DNA from: Bacillota bacterium
GTDB taxonomy: Bacteria; Bacillota; Clostridia; Acetivibrionales; DSM-1351
Assembly (NCBI GenBank): GCA_023395575.1
Contig: JAEWZA010000266.1
Span: forward strand, 1 to 14,421
Direction: 5' to 3'
DNA: 14,421 bases
Positions 1 through 7,141 of the stretch are shown here, one piece after another. Each line of letters opens with the position of its first letter. Position 1 is the first letter of the stretch. The position numbers were made by a program, and so were the translations under genes. Below the pieces are notes generated by a model. That model did no database searches and was not told where the DNA came from. It saw nothing but the letters and a program-made list of their open reading frames with translations.

Positions 1-129
1 TTTGTTGGCAGTAATATTGGTTAAAGCTTTATACAGTGTATAACTAGCACAAGACATCAAATAAGCTATTTTACATAAATCACCACTGCCCAAAGATTTC
101 TTTAAAATATATGAAAAGAGATTTCGTAA
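1..129. other. Left edge, no gene assignable
   Basis: Plus frame from base 2 reads a short hydrophobic tail (LLAVILVKALYSV) ending at TAA 41-43, which could be the C-terminus of a gene lying mostly outside the window. A minus-strand frame is also open across this stretch, so neither assignment is secure. An imperfect operator-like palindrome (TTATAC-AGT-GTATAA) sits at 29-43. No clear Shine-Dalgarno or sigma-A promoter for the exchanger gene at 130 could be picked out. Confidence 0.2.
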
Positions 130-1137
130 ATGCTGCTAAATGTTATAACACTGATATTGAGCTTGGGTATCATACTTCTTGGCTGTGAATTGTTTACAAA
201 TGGAATAGAGTGGCTCGGCAAAAAGTTAAAGCTGGGGGATGGTGTAGTTGGAAGTATTTTTTCAGCAGTGGGAACTTGCCTGCCTGAGACGTTGATACCT
301 ACAATAGCCTTGCTTTTTTCTAATCGTGACATGAATGCAGTTAGCATAGGAATAGGAGCAATTGCAGGTGCCCCATTTATGTTAGCAACTCTAGCATTTT
401 TAATTACGGGCCTTAGCACAATAATATTTTCAAAAAGACGAAAAACAAAATTTGAATTGAATGTAAATCTAAATGTATTGAGCAGAGATATTTCATTTTT
501 CGTAATTGTATATACAAGTGCAATTTTGGCGTCAGTAATTACATCTGGTATTGTAAAGAGTATACTATCCATTATGCTAATAGCCAGCTACATTAGTTAT
601 GTGGTAAAAACTGTTAATAGTGATTCAGCAAGTAATGAAGAAATTGAAGATTTAATATTTTCTAAGGTTTTTAACACTAGGACCAGTACGATGCTTATTA
701 TTCTGCAGACTTTATTTGCATTAGGTGCAATAATAATTGGTGCAGAGCTGTTCATAAGCAATATAGAGGTAGTTGCAAAGGCTATGGACATATCTACACT
801 AGTATTATCAATAATAATTACTCCAATAGCAACAGAACTTCCTGAAAAATTTAACAGTATTATTTGGATTAGTAAGGGGAAGGACACTCTTGCTTTGGGT
901 AATATAACTGGTGCCATGGTTTTTCAGAGCTGTATTCCAGTTGCTATAGGTATTCTCACTACTAATTGGAATTTGGACACTATAACTTTACTTAGTGCCT
1001 TTTTAGCAATAGCCTCTGCATTGATAACCTTTATTTGGATAAAAAAGCGGAAATGTCTGAATTGGATACCATTGATGTCGGGCGGTATATTCTATGCTTT
1101 TTTCATCTGCTTTTTAATTATAAGGGGATTCAGATAA
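130..1137 (+). CDS. Sodium/calcium (cation) exchanger, CaCA family integral membrane protein
   Basis: Predicted 335-residue polytopic membrane protein with roughly ten hydrophobic segments in two homologous halves, as expected for the Ca2+/cation antiporter (CaCA) family, which moves Na+ or H+ against Ca2+ across the cytoplasmic membrane. The two alpha-repeat signatures are visible: residues 41-57 (GSIFSAVGTCLPETLIP, with P52-E53) and about 228-243 (ITPIATELPEKFNS, with P238-E239). Those acidic residues bind the cation in structurally studied relatives. A hydrophilic loop at about residues 150-180 separates the halves. Length fits bacterial YrbG-like members. The ATG at 130 lacks a strong Shine-Dalgarno, but the following residues start the first transmembrane helix at once, so the start is plausible. 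It is convergent with the DUF4363/DUF421 pair. The ion specificity cannot be told from sequence. Confidence 0.85.
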   Translation: MLLNVITLILSLGIILLGCELFTNGIEWLGKKLKLGDGVVGSIFSAVGTCLPETLIPTIALLFSNRDMNAVSIGIGAIAGAPFMLATLAFLITGLSTIIFSKRRKTKFELNVNLNVLSRDISFFVIVYTSAILASVITSGIVKSILSIMLIASYISYVVKTVNSDSASNEEIEDLIFSKVFNTRTSTMLIILQTLFALGAIIIGAELFISNIEVVAKAMDISTLVLSIIITPIATELPEKFNSIIWISKGKDTLALGNITGAMVFQSCIPVAIGILTTNWNLDTITLLSAFLAIASALITFIWIKKRKCLNWIPLMSGGIFYAFFICFLIIRGFR

Positions 1138-1188
1138 ATACTGCTTATATGAATGTATTTCTGAAATAATACAACGCCTTTCAGTATT

Positions 1189-1230
1189 ACTCGAAAGTAC
1201 ACCAGGTAAGCGCCAACTATACTTTCGAGT
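1189..1230. repeat. Perfect 11-bp inverted repeat between convergent genes
   Basis: ACTCGAAAGTA (1189-1199) is exactly complementary to TACTTTCGAGT (1220-1230), with a 20-base loop. It lies between the converging 3' ends of the exchanger and the DUF4363 gene, where a bidirectional terminator would be expected, but neither side has an adjacent T-run. A direct repeat AGTATTA occurs at 1183-1189 and 1236-1242. It could be a transcription-end hairpin or a very small mobile-repeat remnant. Confidence 0.6.
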
Positions 1231-1239
1231 TGCTTAGTA

Positions 1240-1644
1240 TTATAAAATATTTTCTATAGAAAAACTCTCTCTTTTGGGTATATGAAGAACATATTGTCTC
1301 AATGCTTCTAGTTCAGCAACTGCTGATGAAAAATCGTTACTCTCAATAAACTCCCTTGCTTTTGTAAAAGAATTATCTATATTATCTATTTCAAAGTGAT
1401 CTAGAAGCATAGCCCAGAAGTATTTAGTTTTTTTCCAGTTTACTTCAAAGCCCGCTAACTGTTCTTTTGCATTATCCCATTTTTTTTTACTTACAGAACT
1501 GTAAGTGGCTTTTAAGCTGGAATCTAGTTTGTTAGATGAACATTCTAGATAGTATTGCAAAAATACACCTGAAAGTATAACGCTTAACAGTAAGCAAGCT
1601 ACAATTAATATTGTTTTAACATTTGTATTTATTTTTTTTTTCAT
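1240..1644 (-). CDS. DUF4363 family membrane-anchored protein
   Basis: Predicted 134 residues with one N-terminal membrane segment at about 10-30 (ILIVACLLLSVILSGVFLQYY) after a Lys-rich start, then an outside helical domain rich in charged and aromatic residues. Architecture and neighbour match the DUF4363 family, which is often coded next to DUF421 proteins in clostridia; the biochemical role is unknown. I chose ATG 1644, not the in-frame GTG at 1656, because AGGTGA at 1659-1654, which is formed by the last codon and stop of the upstream DUF421 gene, is spaced 9 bases before this ATG. The two genes are therefore almost certainly one transcript with translational coupling. Family call is from memory of sequence pattern and context. 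Confidence 0.7.
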   Translation of the reverse strand: MKKKINTNVKTILIVACLLLSVILSGVFLQYYLECSSNKLDSSLKATYSSVSKKKWDNAKEQLAGFEVNWKKTKYFWAMLLDHFEIDNIDNSFTKAREFIESNDFSSAVAELEALRQYVLHIPKRESFSIENIL

Positions 1645-1652
1645 TTTATTAT

Positions 1653-2330
1653 TCACCTACTTTCTTTAGCTTGGCAAAATAGTTTTCCTTCGCAGTCAAT
1701 ACTTGCAAAGAGTACATCCTTAGTTGACTTAATGCCAATTTTGTTAAGTTCAACTTCTAGCATAGACTTATCTAAATTTACACGCTTCATGTTTTCTTTA
1801 AGTAAATCTCCATCTATTATTAATTCAGTTGCTGGAGCCTCGTATTTTACTTTTAAATTTAAGTCTTCTGGTGTAACACATCTTTTGGAAGCTTTTGGTA
1901 CTACACTTAGCTGTCCGTTGGATTCTAATATTGCAAACTCAACGTCGGCAATATTGTATATATCCTTACTTCTAAGCTGTTCCAGCAAATCATTTAATGT
2001 ATATAATTCATTTTGAAAAACACTTTCATTTATTTTTCCAGCAGAAATTAATATGCTTGGCTTTCCGCATATGACATTCCTTGCTTTTGTACTCTTTAAT
2101 GCAATAAAGGATATAATAATTTGGATTGCCAGCATTGTTAAAATAGGTATAATGCCATGTAGTAATGGTACACCAGTATTTTGCATTGGAACAGATGCTA
2201 AGTCAGAAATCATAATTGCTACAGCTAGTTCAAATGGCTGTAGCTCACCAATTTGTCTTTTTCCCATAATTCGCATTGCTACTATAACAATTGTATAAAG
2301 TATTATTGTTCTAATAAAAACTACCAACAA
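1653..2330 (-). CDS. DUF421 (YetF-like) membrane protein
   Basis: Predicted 225 residues: three hydrophobic N-terminal segments (about 4-21, 37-50, 56-78) followed by a soluble cytoplasmic domain. The family signature GKRQIGELQPFELAV is at 23-37, and the typical DUF421 core motif around ADVEFAILESNGQLSVVPK follows near 127-145. Relatives in Bacillus are YetF, YdfS and YkjA; some are linked to spore or germination functions, but the general role is not settled. The start is TTG 2330, supported by AGAGG eight bases upstream. Its 3' end supplies the ribosome binding site of the DUF4363 gene. Divergent from the trkA-like pair, with a 273-bp AT-rich intergenic region between them. Confidence 0.85.
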   Translation of the reverse strand: MLVVFIRTIILYTIVIVAMRIMGKRQIGELQPFELAVAIMISDLASVPMQNTGVPLLHGIIPILTMLAIQIIISFIALKSTKARNVICGKPSILISAGKINESVFQNELYTLNDLLEQLRSKDIYNIADVEFAILESNGQLSVVPKASKRCVTPEDLNLKVKYEAPATELIIDGDLLKENMKRVNLDKSMLEVELNKIGIKSTKDVLFASIDCEGKLFCQAKESR

Positions 2331-2603
2331 TATATCTACCTCTTTCTAAAAAATAATATATTTGATATTATTTTATATTATGAATAAAATAATACTTGAA
2401 AAAAGTAGTACTATTTTTATTAAGTATAATTTAGTAATTTCAATGTTTAAGAGACACAAAAGTATTCTTAAATTTTTCTCTAATATAGTGGTATAATTAG
2501 AAAGTATTTGATTTATTAATAGTCATGAATATAAAAAAAGTTTTAAAATATAGAAATAATTGAGTTGTATATAGATACAATCAGTTAATTTTGGAGGATA
2601 GTT
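2331..2603. other. Divergent AT-rich intergenic region
   Basis: Separates the minus-strand DUF421 operon from the plus-strand RCK pair and must hold promoters in both directions. Only the plus-strand -10 region at 2489-2497 is convincing. No coding potential was seen. Confidence 0.5.
2489..2497 (+). promoter_or_regulatory. Extended -10 promoter for the trkA-like pair
   Basis: TGGTATAAT is a perfect -10 hexamer with the TG extension. The -35 region (about 2468-2474) is poor, which is tolerated at extended -10 promoters. It lies about 107 bases ahead of the first RCK gene. Confidence 0.5.
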
Positions 2604-3218
2604 ATGCAGGTAGTTATTATAGGATGTGGTAAGGTTGGGTCTAAATTTGCACATATGTTATCAAAAGAAGGAAATGATGTGGCAATAGTTTCTAATGATT
2701 CTGAATCATTTAAGAATCTTAGCCCTGACTTTAATGGGGTCACAGTAACAGGAGTTCCTATTGATCAGGATATACTGAAAATGGCAGGTATAGAAACAGC
2801 AGATGTGCTTGTTGCAGTAACTGAAGATGACAATGTTAATATAATGGTTTGTCAGGTAGCTAAGGAGATATTCAAAGTTCAGAAGGTGATAGCAAGAATA
2901 TACAATCCAGCTCGTGAGCATATTTTTCATGAATTTGGACTTGAAACAATTTGCCCCACCGATATAACTGTTAATGTTATGAGAGCATCAATGGAATCAG
3001 GAAACGACATAAGTTCACATGTAATTGGGAATACGTCTATTGTATTTAGACATATTAAGCTGGAAAATAATTATATTGGCAGAAAGATCGAGCATATAAA
3101 AGTCAAGGATGGCATGATATTTGGTGTGTACAGAGCGGGAGAATTCATATTTGCAAACAAAGCAGCAAAATTATTAAAGGATGATGTTATTGTTGTGGCA
3201 GATCTGGCTCGAAAATAA
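2604..3218 (+). CDS. TrkA/KtrA-type RCK protein, potassium uptake regulatory subunit (first of pair)
   Basis: Predicted 204 residues. The N-terminal Rossmann (RCK_N) domain has the nucleotide motif GCGKVG at residues 7-12, then alternating strands and helices (VLVAVTEDDNVNIMVCQVAK) typical of TrkA-N. The C-terminal 70 residues, with NYIGRKIEHIKVKDGMIFGVYRAGEFIFA, form an RCK_C ligand-binding lobe. Such proteins are cytoplasmic gating rings that bind NAD(H) or ATP/ADP and regulate a TrkH/KtrB-type K+ channel subunit. GGAGG at 2593-2597 is spaced six bases before the ATG. The next gene is a diverged paralogue in the same direction 89 bases downstream, so the two may form a hetero-ring. No channel subunit is in the window. 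The end of the second beta strand reads SND, not the acidic residue common in NAD-binding relatives. Confidence 0.85.
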   Translation: MQVVIIGCGKVGSKFAHMLSKEGNDVAIVSNDSESFKNLSPDFNGVTVTGVPIDQDILKMAGIETADVLVAVTEDDNVNIMVCQVAKEIFKVQKVIARIYNPAREHIFHEFGLETICPTDITVNVMRASMESGNDISSHVIGNTSIVFRHIKLENNYIGRKIEHIKVKDGMIFGVYRAGEFIFANKAAKLLKDDVIVVADLARK

Positions 3219-3227
3219 AATTTGCAC

Positions 3228-3246
3228 AAACAGGGTGCTGTTTTTT
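3228..3246 (+). terminator. Weak terminator or attenuator between the two RCK genes
   Basis: AAACAG (3228-3233), loop GGTG, CTGTTT (3238-3243), followed by further T residues to 3246. The stem is only six base pairs, so partial read-through into the second gene is likely. Confidence 0.4.
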
Positions 3247-3307
3247 CAGCTCTCCAACTAATAAATAGTTAAAAATTTGTTGCCTAAAGTAGGGGTGGGA
3301 GGTTAGT

Positions 3308-3964
3308 ATGAAAATTGTAATTGTTGGTGGTGGAAAGGTTGGCTATTATTTAGCTAAGACTCTTCAACATTATAAACATAAAATAGCTGTCATTGAAAGA
3401 AAAAGAGATTTGTGTGAAAAAATTGCAAATGAGTTGAGAATAACTGTTGTTAATGGTGACGGTACAAATATAGAGCATTTGACTGAGTGTCTAGTTAATG
3501 AATCGGATACCTTTATTGCGGTTACAGGAAAAGATGAGGACAATCTTATTGCCTGTCAGCTTGCAAAAAGAAATTTTGGAGTAAGAAGGACAATAGCAAG
3601 GGTTAATAATCCTAAAAATATAGAAATTTTTGAAAAACTAGGGGTAGATATTGCCCTGAGTAGTACTTCCGTAATTGCAGATTTAATTGAGCAAGAGGTT
3701 GATTTCATGGGGATGAAGACACTTATGAAGCTCAAGGGTGGTAAGGTGGCACTAAGTGAAATTAATATTACAGGCTCATCGCCAGTTGTAAATAAGACAC
3801 TAAGAGAAATATCAATACCCAAGGACTGTGTATTAATTTCTGTAATTAGGGGAGACTCTGTACTAATTCCTAAAGGGGATACTGTTTTACTTGATGGGGA
3901 TTTTATTATTACAGCATCATCATTAATTGACCAACAAGAATTAAAAGAATACTTTATTGGATAA
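3308..3964 (+). CDS. TrkA/KtrA-type RCK protein (second of pair)
   Basis: Predicted 218 residues with the same two-domain RCK layout as the preceding gene. The Rossmann motif GGGKVG is at residues 7-12; the second strand ends in VIERKRD, giving the acidic residue that contacts the nucleotide ribose in NAD-binding members, and VNGDGTN follows. The C-terminal RCK_C domain covers about residues 135-218 (GGKVALSEINITGSSPVVNKTLREISIPKDCVLISVIRGD). Likely a regulatory ring subunit for a K+ transporter coded elsewhere. GGGAGG at 3297-3302 is five bases from the ATG. The tyrS promoter begins right after the stop, so this gene closes its own transcription unit. The N-terminal half resembles classic TrkA more closely than its partner does. 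Confidence 0.88.
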   Translation: MKIVIVGGGKVGYYLAKTLQHYKHKIAVIERKRDLCEKIANELRITVVNGDGTNIEHLTECLVNESDTFIAVTGKDEDNLIACQLAKRNFGVRRTIARVNNPKNIEIFEKLGVDIALSSTSVIADLIEQEVDFMGMKTLMKLKGGKVALSEINITGSSPVVNKTLREISIPKDCVLISVIRGDSVLIPKGDTVLLDGDFIITASSLIDQQELKEYFIG

Positions 3965-3993
3965 TAATAAAAGTTAAATATAAATTATTATAG

Positions 3994-4023
3994 TTGCAAT
4001 AATATGATTTTTTGTGGTAGAAT
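3994..4023 (+). promoter_or_regulatory. Sigma-A promoter of the tyrS T-box leader
   Basis: TTGCAA (3994-3999), an 18-base spacer and TAGAAT (4018-4023), with an extended TG at 4015-4016. Transcription would begin near 4030, just ahead of the first conserved T-box leader sequence at about 4040. Confidence 0.6.
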
Positions 4024-4039
4024 TGTTCAAAGAATATTT

Positions 4040-4295
4040 AAAGTGATGATTAATTCCTAGTAGCTGTCTGCAGTTATTTTTAGAGAGCAATCTGGTTGGT
4101 GAAAAGATTGAAATACGCAGAAATGGTGAATTACAAATTATGAGCTGCTTATGCCGGGTATGCCCGTTATAGCTTATTAAGACATCTAATTATTTTAAAT
4201 ATATTAGCAAGTTTTTTATGATAATAATTGGTGTGAATTAAGGTGGTACCACGAGCTCTTCGTCCTTATGTCAGGATAAAGGGCTTTTATTTTTG
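4040..4295 (+). promoter_or_regulatory. T-box riboswitch, tyrosine specificity, with intrinsic terminator
   Basis: The T-box core AAGGTGGTACCACG is at 4240-4253, with UGGU at 4244-4247; the U would pair with discriminator A of tRNA-Tyr. Upstream are the AGAGAG bulge (4083-4088), the GGTTGGTGAAAAG apical part of stem I and a short stem CGGG-TATG-CCCG near 4154-4165. The best specifier candidate is TAC (Tyr) at 4132-4134 after GGTGAAT, although its offset from the usual GAA is one base, so the exact codon is provisional. The terminator stem is AGCTCTTCGTCCT (4254-4266) against AGGATAAAGGGCT (4273-4285), 13 positions with one mismatch, followed by a T-rich run to 4294. Uncharged tRNA-Tyr is expected to favour the antiterminator and turn on tyrS. 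Confidence 0.92.
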
Positions 4296-4412
4296 CATAA
4301 TTTGTATAATAGGCATTTCAATACTTGGCCATGATACGCAATAAGTAAGAATTAAGTTAACGGAATATGAAATTTGAATTAATATTATTAGATTATTGAG
4401 GAGTGATAGGTA

Positions 4413-5642
4413 ATGAAAAATGTTTTTGATGTGTTACAGGAGAGAGGCTTTATTGCTCAGACAACTCATGAAGAAGAAATTAAAAAGCTATTAGGGGAAA
4501 AAAAGGTTACTTTTTATATTGGGTTTGATCCTACTGCTGATAGCTTACATGTTGGACATTTTCTACAATTAATGGTTATGGCTCATATGCAGCAGCATGG
4601 TCACAGACCGATAGCTCTTATAGGCGGTGGAACTGCAAGGGTTGGGGATCCAACAGGTAAAAATGATATGAGAAAGATGATGACAAAAGAAATTATCGAG
4701 CACAATTCAAGCTGCTTTAAAACACAAATTTCGAAATTCATTGACTTTTCTGATGATAAAGCAATTATGGTGGATAATTCAGATTGGCTATTAGATTTGA
4801 ATTATGTGGAATTTTTGAGAAATGTTGGAGTTCACTTTTCTGTTAATAGAATGCTTACAGCTGAATGTTTTAAAAGTAGGATGGAAAAAGGTTTAACCTT
4901 TTTAGAATTCAACTACATGCTAATGCAGAGCTATGATTTTCTAGTATTAAATAAAAAATACGATTGTCAAATGCAATTGGGCGGCGACGATCAATGGTCC
5001 AATATTCTGGGAGGACTTGAGCTTGTTAGAAAGCGTGAATCAAAGAGCGTTTACGGTATGACATTTACTCTTCTCACTACAAGTGAGGGTAAAAAGATGG
5101 GAAAAACTGAGGGAGGGGCTATTTGGCTTGATCCTCAAAAAACAAGTCCTTATGAATTTTACCAGTACTGGAGAAATGTTAGTGATAGCGATGTTGAAAG
5201 ATGCTTGGCTTTGCTTACTTTTTTACCAATGGAAGAGGTAAAAAGATTAGGTGCGCTTAAGGATGCACAAATAAATGAAGCAAAAGCTGTACTTGCTTAT
5301 GAAGTTACAAAAATTGTTCATGGTGACGCAGAGGCATTGAAAGCGAAAGAGGCAGCTGAAGCTATTTTTGGAGGTAAAGGCAAATCAGATAACGTTCCAT
5401 CAGTTGAAATTAGCTCAACTGAACTTGAAGCAGGAATAAAAATAATTGATTTGTTAGTAATGGCTGGCTTAACACCTTCAAAGAGTGAAGCGCGCAGAGC
5501 TGTTCAGCAGGGTGGAGTTTCGCTAAATGAAAACAAGGTGGATAGCATTGAATATGTTGTAGGAAAAAGTGATTTAATTGAAGATCAGATGATGCTTCAA
5601 AGAGGTAAAAAGAACTTTGTAAGAATTAAAATAAACAGTTAA
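4413..5642 (+). CDS. tyrS: Tyrosyl-tRNA synthetase
   Basis: Predicted 409 residues, normal for the bacterial enzyme, which charges tRNA-Tyr with tyrosine using ATP in the cytoplasm. The class I HIGH motif appears as HVGH at residues 46-49 and the KMSKS loop as KMGKT at 228-232. The tyrosine-pocket sequence QLGGDDQWSNI is also present, and a C-terminal S4 RNA-binding domain (about 343-405) includes TPSKSEARRAVQQGGV. The KMGKTEGGAIWLDP and SPYEFYQYWRN context is closer to the E. coli/TyrZ-like branch than to the main B. subtilis TyrS, as far as I can judge from memory. GAGGAG at 4398-4403 precedes the ATG by nine bases. The T-box leader directly upstream independently supports tyrosine specificity. 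Its own terminator follows. Confidence 0.97.
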   Translation: MKNVFDVLQERGFIAQTTHEEEIKKLLGEKKVTFYIGFDPTADSLHVGHFLQLMVMAHMQQHGHRPIALIGGGTARVGDPTGKNDMRKMMTKEIIEHNSSCFKTQISKFIDFSDDKAIMVDNSDWLLDLNYVEFLRNVGVHFSVNRMLTAECFKSRMEKGLTFLEFNYMLMQSYDFLVLNKKYDCQMQLGGDDQWSNILGGLELVRKRESKSVYGMTFTLLTTSEGKKMGKTEGGAIWLDPQKTSPYEFYQYWRNVSDSDVERCLALLTFLPMEEVKRLGALKDAQINEAKAVLAYEVTKIVHGDAEALKAKEAAEAIFGGKGKSDNVPSVEISSTELEAGIKIIDLLVMAGLTPSKSEARRAVQQGGVSLNENKVDSIEYVVGKSDLIEDQMMLQRGKKNFVRIKINS

Positions 5643-5682
5643 TTCAATCCTCATTAACAAAATATCTAATATAAAGTTTATC

Positions 5683-5718
5683 GGTGTGGGAGAACCTCCT
5701 ACACCTTTAAATTTATAC
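5683..5718 (+). terminator. Rho-independent terminator of tyrS
   Basis: GGTGTGGGAG (5683-5692) pairs with CTCCTACACC (5696-5705) around an AAC loop; ten pairs with one G-T wobble. A T-rich tail (TTTAAATTTATAC) follows. Confidence 0.85.
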
Positions 5719-5940
5719 TTTTTGCGTAGTAAGCCTTCTAGAATTTAAAAGAAAAAACTGGTATTTATAATCTTCTAGGCATCATTTCAATAGCAAAATT
5801 TGAGTTGCTCAACTTTCTCCCATTCAAAGGTTTTATAGAATAAAATTTAAACTATTTGAAACAATATTATAGAACTTAGATTTTATATAGTGGTAAAAAA
5901 TTATATATTATCTGAGTACTATTTTATAGGGAGGATTATT

Positions 5941-6135
5941 ATGCCACTTACAAGTAAAGAACTTATGCTAATACAAGATAATATTAGCATGTGTGAAAGT
6001 AACATAAAGTATTTACAGGGTTGTGCTCAGCTTGCAACTGACAGTCAGGTAAAAAATCTCTGCAATCAATTAGCAAGCGAGGAAAAGAACGATTTACAAA
6101 TTCTTATGAAGCATGTAAATACTGCTGGACAATAA
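5941..6135 (+). CDS. Small helical protein paired with a CotF-type spore coat protein
   Basis: Predicted 64 residues, all-helical in appearance (TSKELMLIQDNISMCESNIKY and following). It resembles the short ferritin-like/CotF-related spore proteins of clostridia, but I cannot place it in a named family. I start at ATG 5941, not at the in-frame upstream GTG (5890), because GGGAGG at 5929-5934 is spaced six bases before this ATG, and the upstream residues look unlike a protein core. Three Cys residues are present. The next gene, 18 bases downstream, is a CotF-domain protein, so the pair probably works together on the spore surface; this is context inference. No sporulation sigma promoter could be recognised upstream. 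Confidence 0.75.
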   Translation: MPLTSKELMLIQDNISMCESNIKYLQGCAQLATDSQVKNLCNQLASEEKNDLQILMKHVNTAGQ

Positions 6136-6153
6136 TATATAGGAGGCGATATT

Positions 6154-6423
6154 TTGGCAAATTTAACAGATAAAGAAATAATGTCATCAATTTTAAATGA
6201 ACACAAGCTATCTGCATCTTCTTTAACAACCTTGGTACTTGAAAGTTCTTGCCCAACGCTAAGAAATGATGTTCAAAGCATTTTGACAAAGACCTTTAAT
6301 GGACAAAAGCAAGTTTTTGATATGATGTCGCAAAAGGGATGGTATCCTGTTCAAAATGCTAATCAACAAGAAATTTCTGTGGCACAGCAAAAGGTAAAAA
6401 ATATCCAATCGCAAATGCAATAA
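6154..6423 (+). CDS. CotF-family (Coat_F) spore coat protein
   Basis: Predicted 89 residues. The sequence from LTDKEIMSSILNEHKLSASSLTTLVLESSCPTLR to MMSQKGWYPV matches the Coat_F family pattern: an N-terminal L-T/D-K-D motif, the LESSCP-LR segment and a closing QKGWY motif. Such proteins are deposited in the spore coat of Bacillus and Clostridia. The start is TTG 6154, with AGGAGG at 6141-6146 seven bases upstream, a near-perfect ribosome binding site. It lies 18 bases after the preceding small gene, so the two are one operon. The length is at the short end for the family, which in Bacillus often has a longer N-terminal part. A Gln-rich tail (QQEISVAQQKVKNIQSQMQ) ends the protein. Confidence 0.85.
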   Translation: MANLTDKEIMSSILNEHKLSASSLTTLVLESSCPTLRNDVQSILTKTFNGQKQVFDMMSQKGWYPVQNANQQEISVAQQKVKNIQSQMQ

Positions 6424-6436
6424 AACAATAATATAA

Positions 6437-6503
6437 AGGGCAGTTTTGACAATATAGATACAATTTAATTAGTTAAATTGTTTGTATACGTTTAAACTGC
6501 CTT
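6437..6503 (+). terminator. Long hairpin downstream of the coat gene pair
   Basis: An outer stem (6437-6446 with 6494-6503, one wobble, containing GGCAGTTT/AAACTGCC) encloses an inner perfect 9-bp stem ACAATTTAA (6460-6468) - TTAG - TTAAATTGT (6473-6481). The 3' tail is only moderately T-rich (TTAATTATA), so termination is likely but not classical. Its length, 67 bases, is large for a simple terminator. Confidence 0.5.
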
Positions 6504-7141
6504 AATTATACATAAATTAACGTACTATTCTTCACCCAAATTCAAACAAATATTTTCTTTAACAAAGCATCCCATTTATCTATGTTGTACTCGCGTACTA
6601 GTATTAACAATAAGTAAATTACCTAAAAACTCAGTTCAAAATAAACTAGCACAATGAGATATATTAATGCGATGTTAATTATTTATGAATCCTGCAGGGG
6701 CAAATTATAGTTCTGGTCTACTGGTACTTCCAAACAAACTTATCTAAATGGGTTAATTCCAAGACATTTGTTTAATTAGTATTGGTTCAGCAGAGTAGAT
6801 TACTTATTCCTAATTACTGATAAATTATAGCGTAGTAACACTTTATAAATAAAAGCATAAAATAGTATTGCAGGGATATAGTGAAAAAATCCCACTTTAA
6901 ATAAAAGACTACTAATGATTTTTATAGTTGTTGCTATTAAGCAAGTAGCACACAATGTCCAAAATGTGTTCAAAGCCAGCATATATGCATCAAGGAAATT
7001 AATTATTAAATTCTAGAGAGTATAGTCTTATAGCTTTTTTACTATATTGTACTGTCAGTTAAAGATTTTAGGGATATTGTAAAATGACTGTTAATGGCTA
7101 TATATGATTTACCAATTATAGTACTATAAGGAGGGAATCAC
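6504..7141. other. Gene-poor intergenic stretch upstream of truncated murA
   Basis: About 640 bases, AT-rich, with no convincing conserved gene. A 60-residue hydrophobic minus-strand reading frame is listed separately at 6800-6982. A possible weak promoter (TTGTAA 7077-7082, 16-base spacer, TATATA 7099-7104) could drive the truncated murA. Otherwise nothing recognisable; it may be decayed sequence. Confidence 0.4.
6800..6982 (-). CDS. Doubtful small hydrophobic protein or gene remnant
   Basis: Sixty residues from ATG 6982 with two likely membrane segments (TFWTLCATCLIATTIKIISSLLF and HYIPAILFYAFIYKVLL) and a basic C-terminus. The reading frame is also open upstream to 7013, but I see no Shine-Dalgarno at either point. 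It does not overlap any other gene, so it is not a shadow, and the alternating hydrophobic pattern looks protein-like. I do not recognise the family. It may be a real two-helix membrane peptide, a decayed fragment of a longer gene, or chance. Confidence 0.25.
   Translation of the reverse strand: MLALNTFWTLCATCLIATTIKIISSLLFKVGFFHYIPAILFYAFIYKVLLRYNLSVIRNK

Noticed and set aside
5706..5785. Inverted repeat around the two CTTCTAG copies
   Set aside because: The copies at about 5735 and 5773 are direct, with only a 4-bp GCCT/AGGC complement; too weak to call a hairpin.
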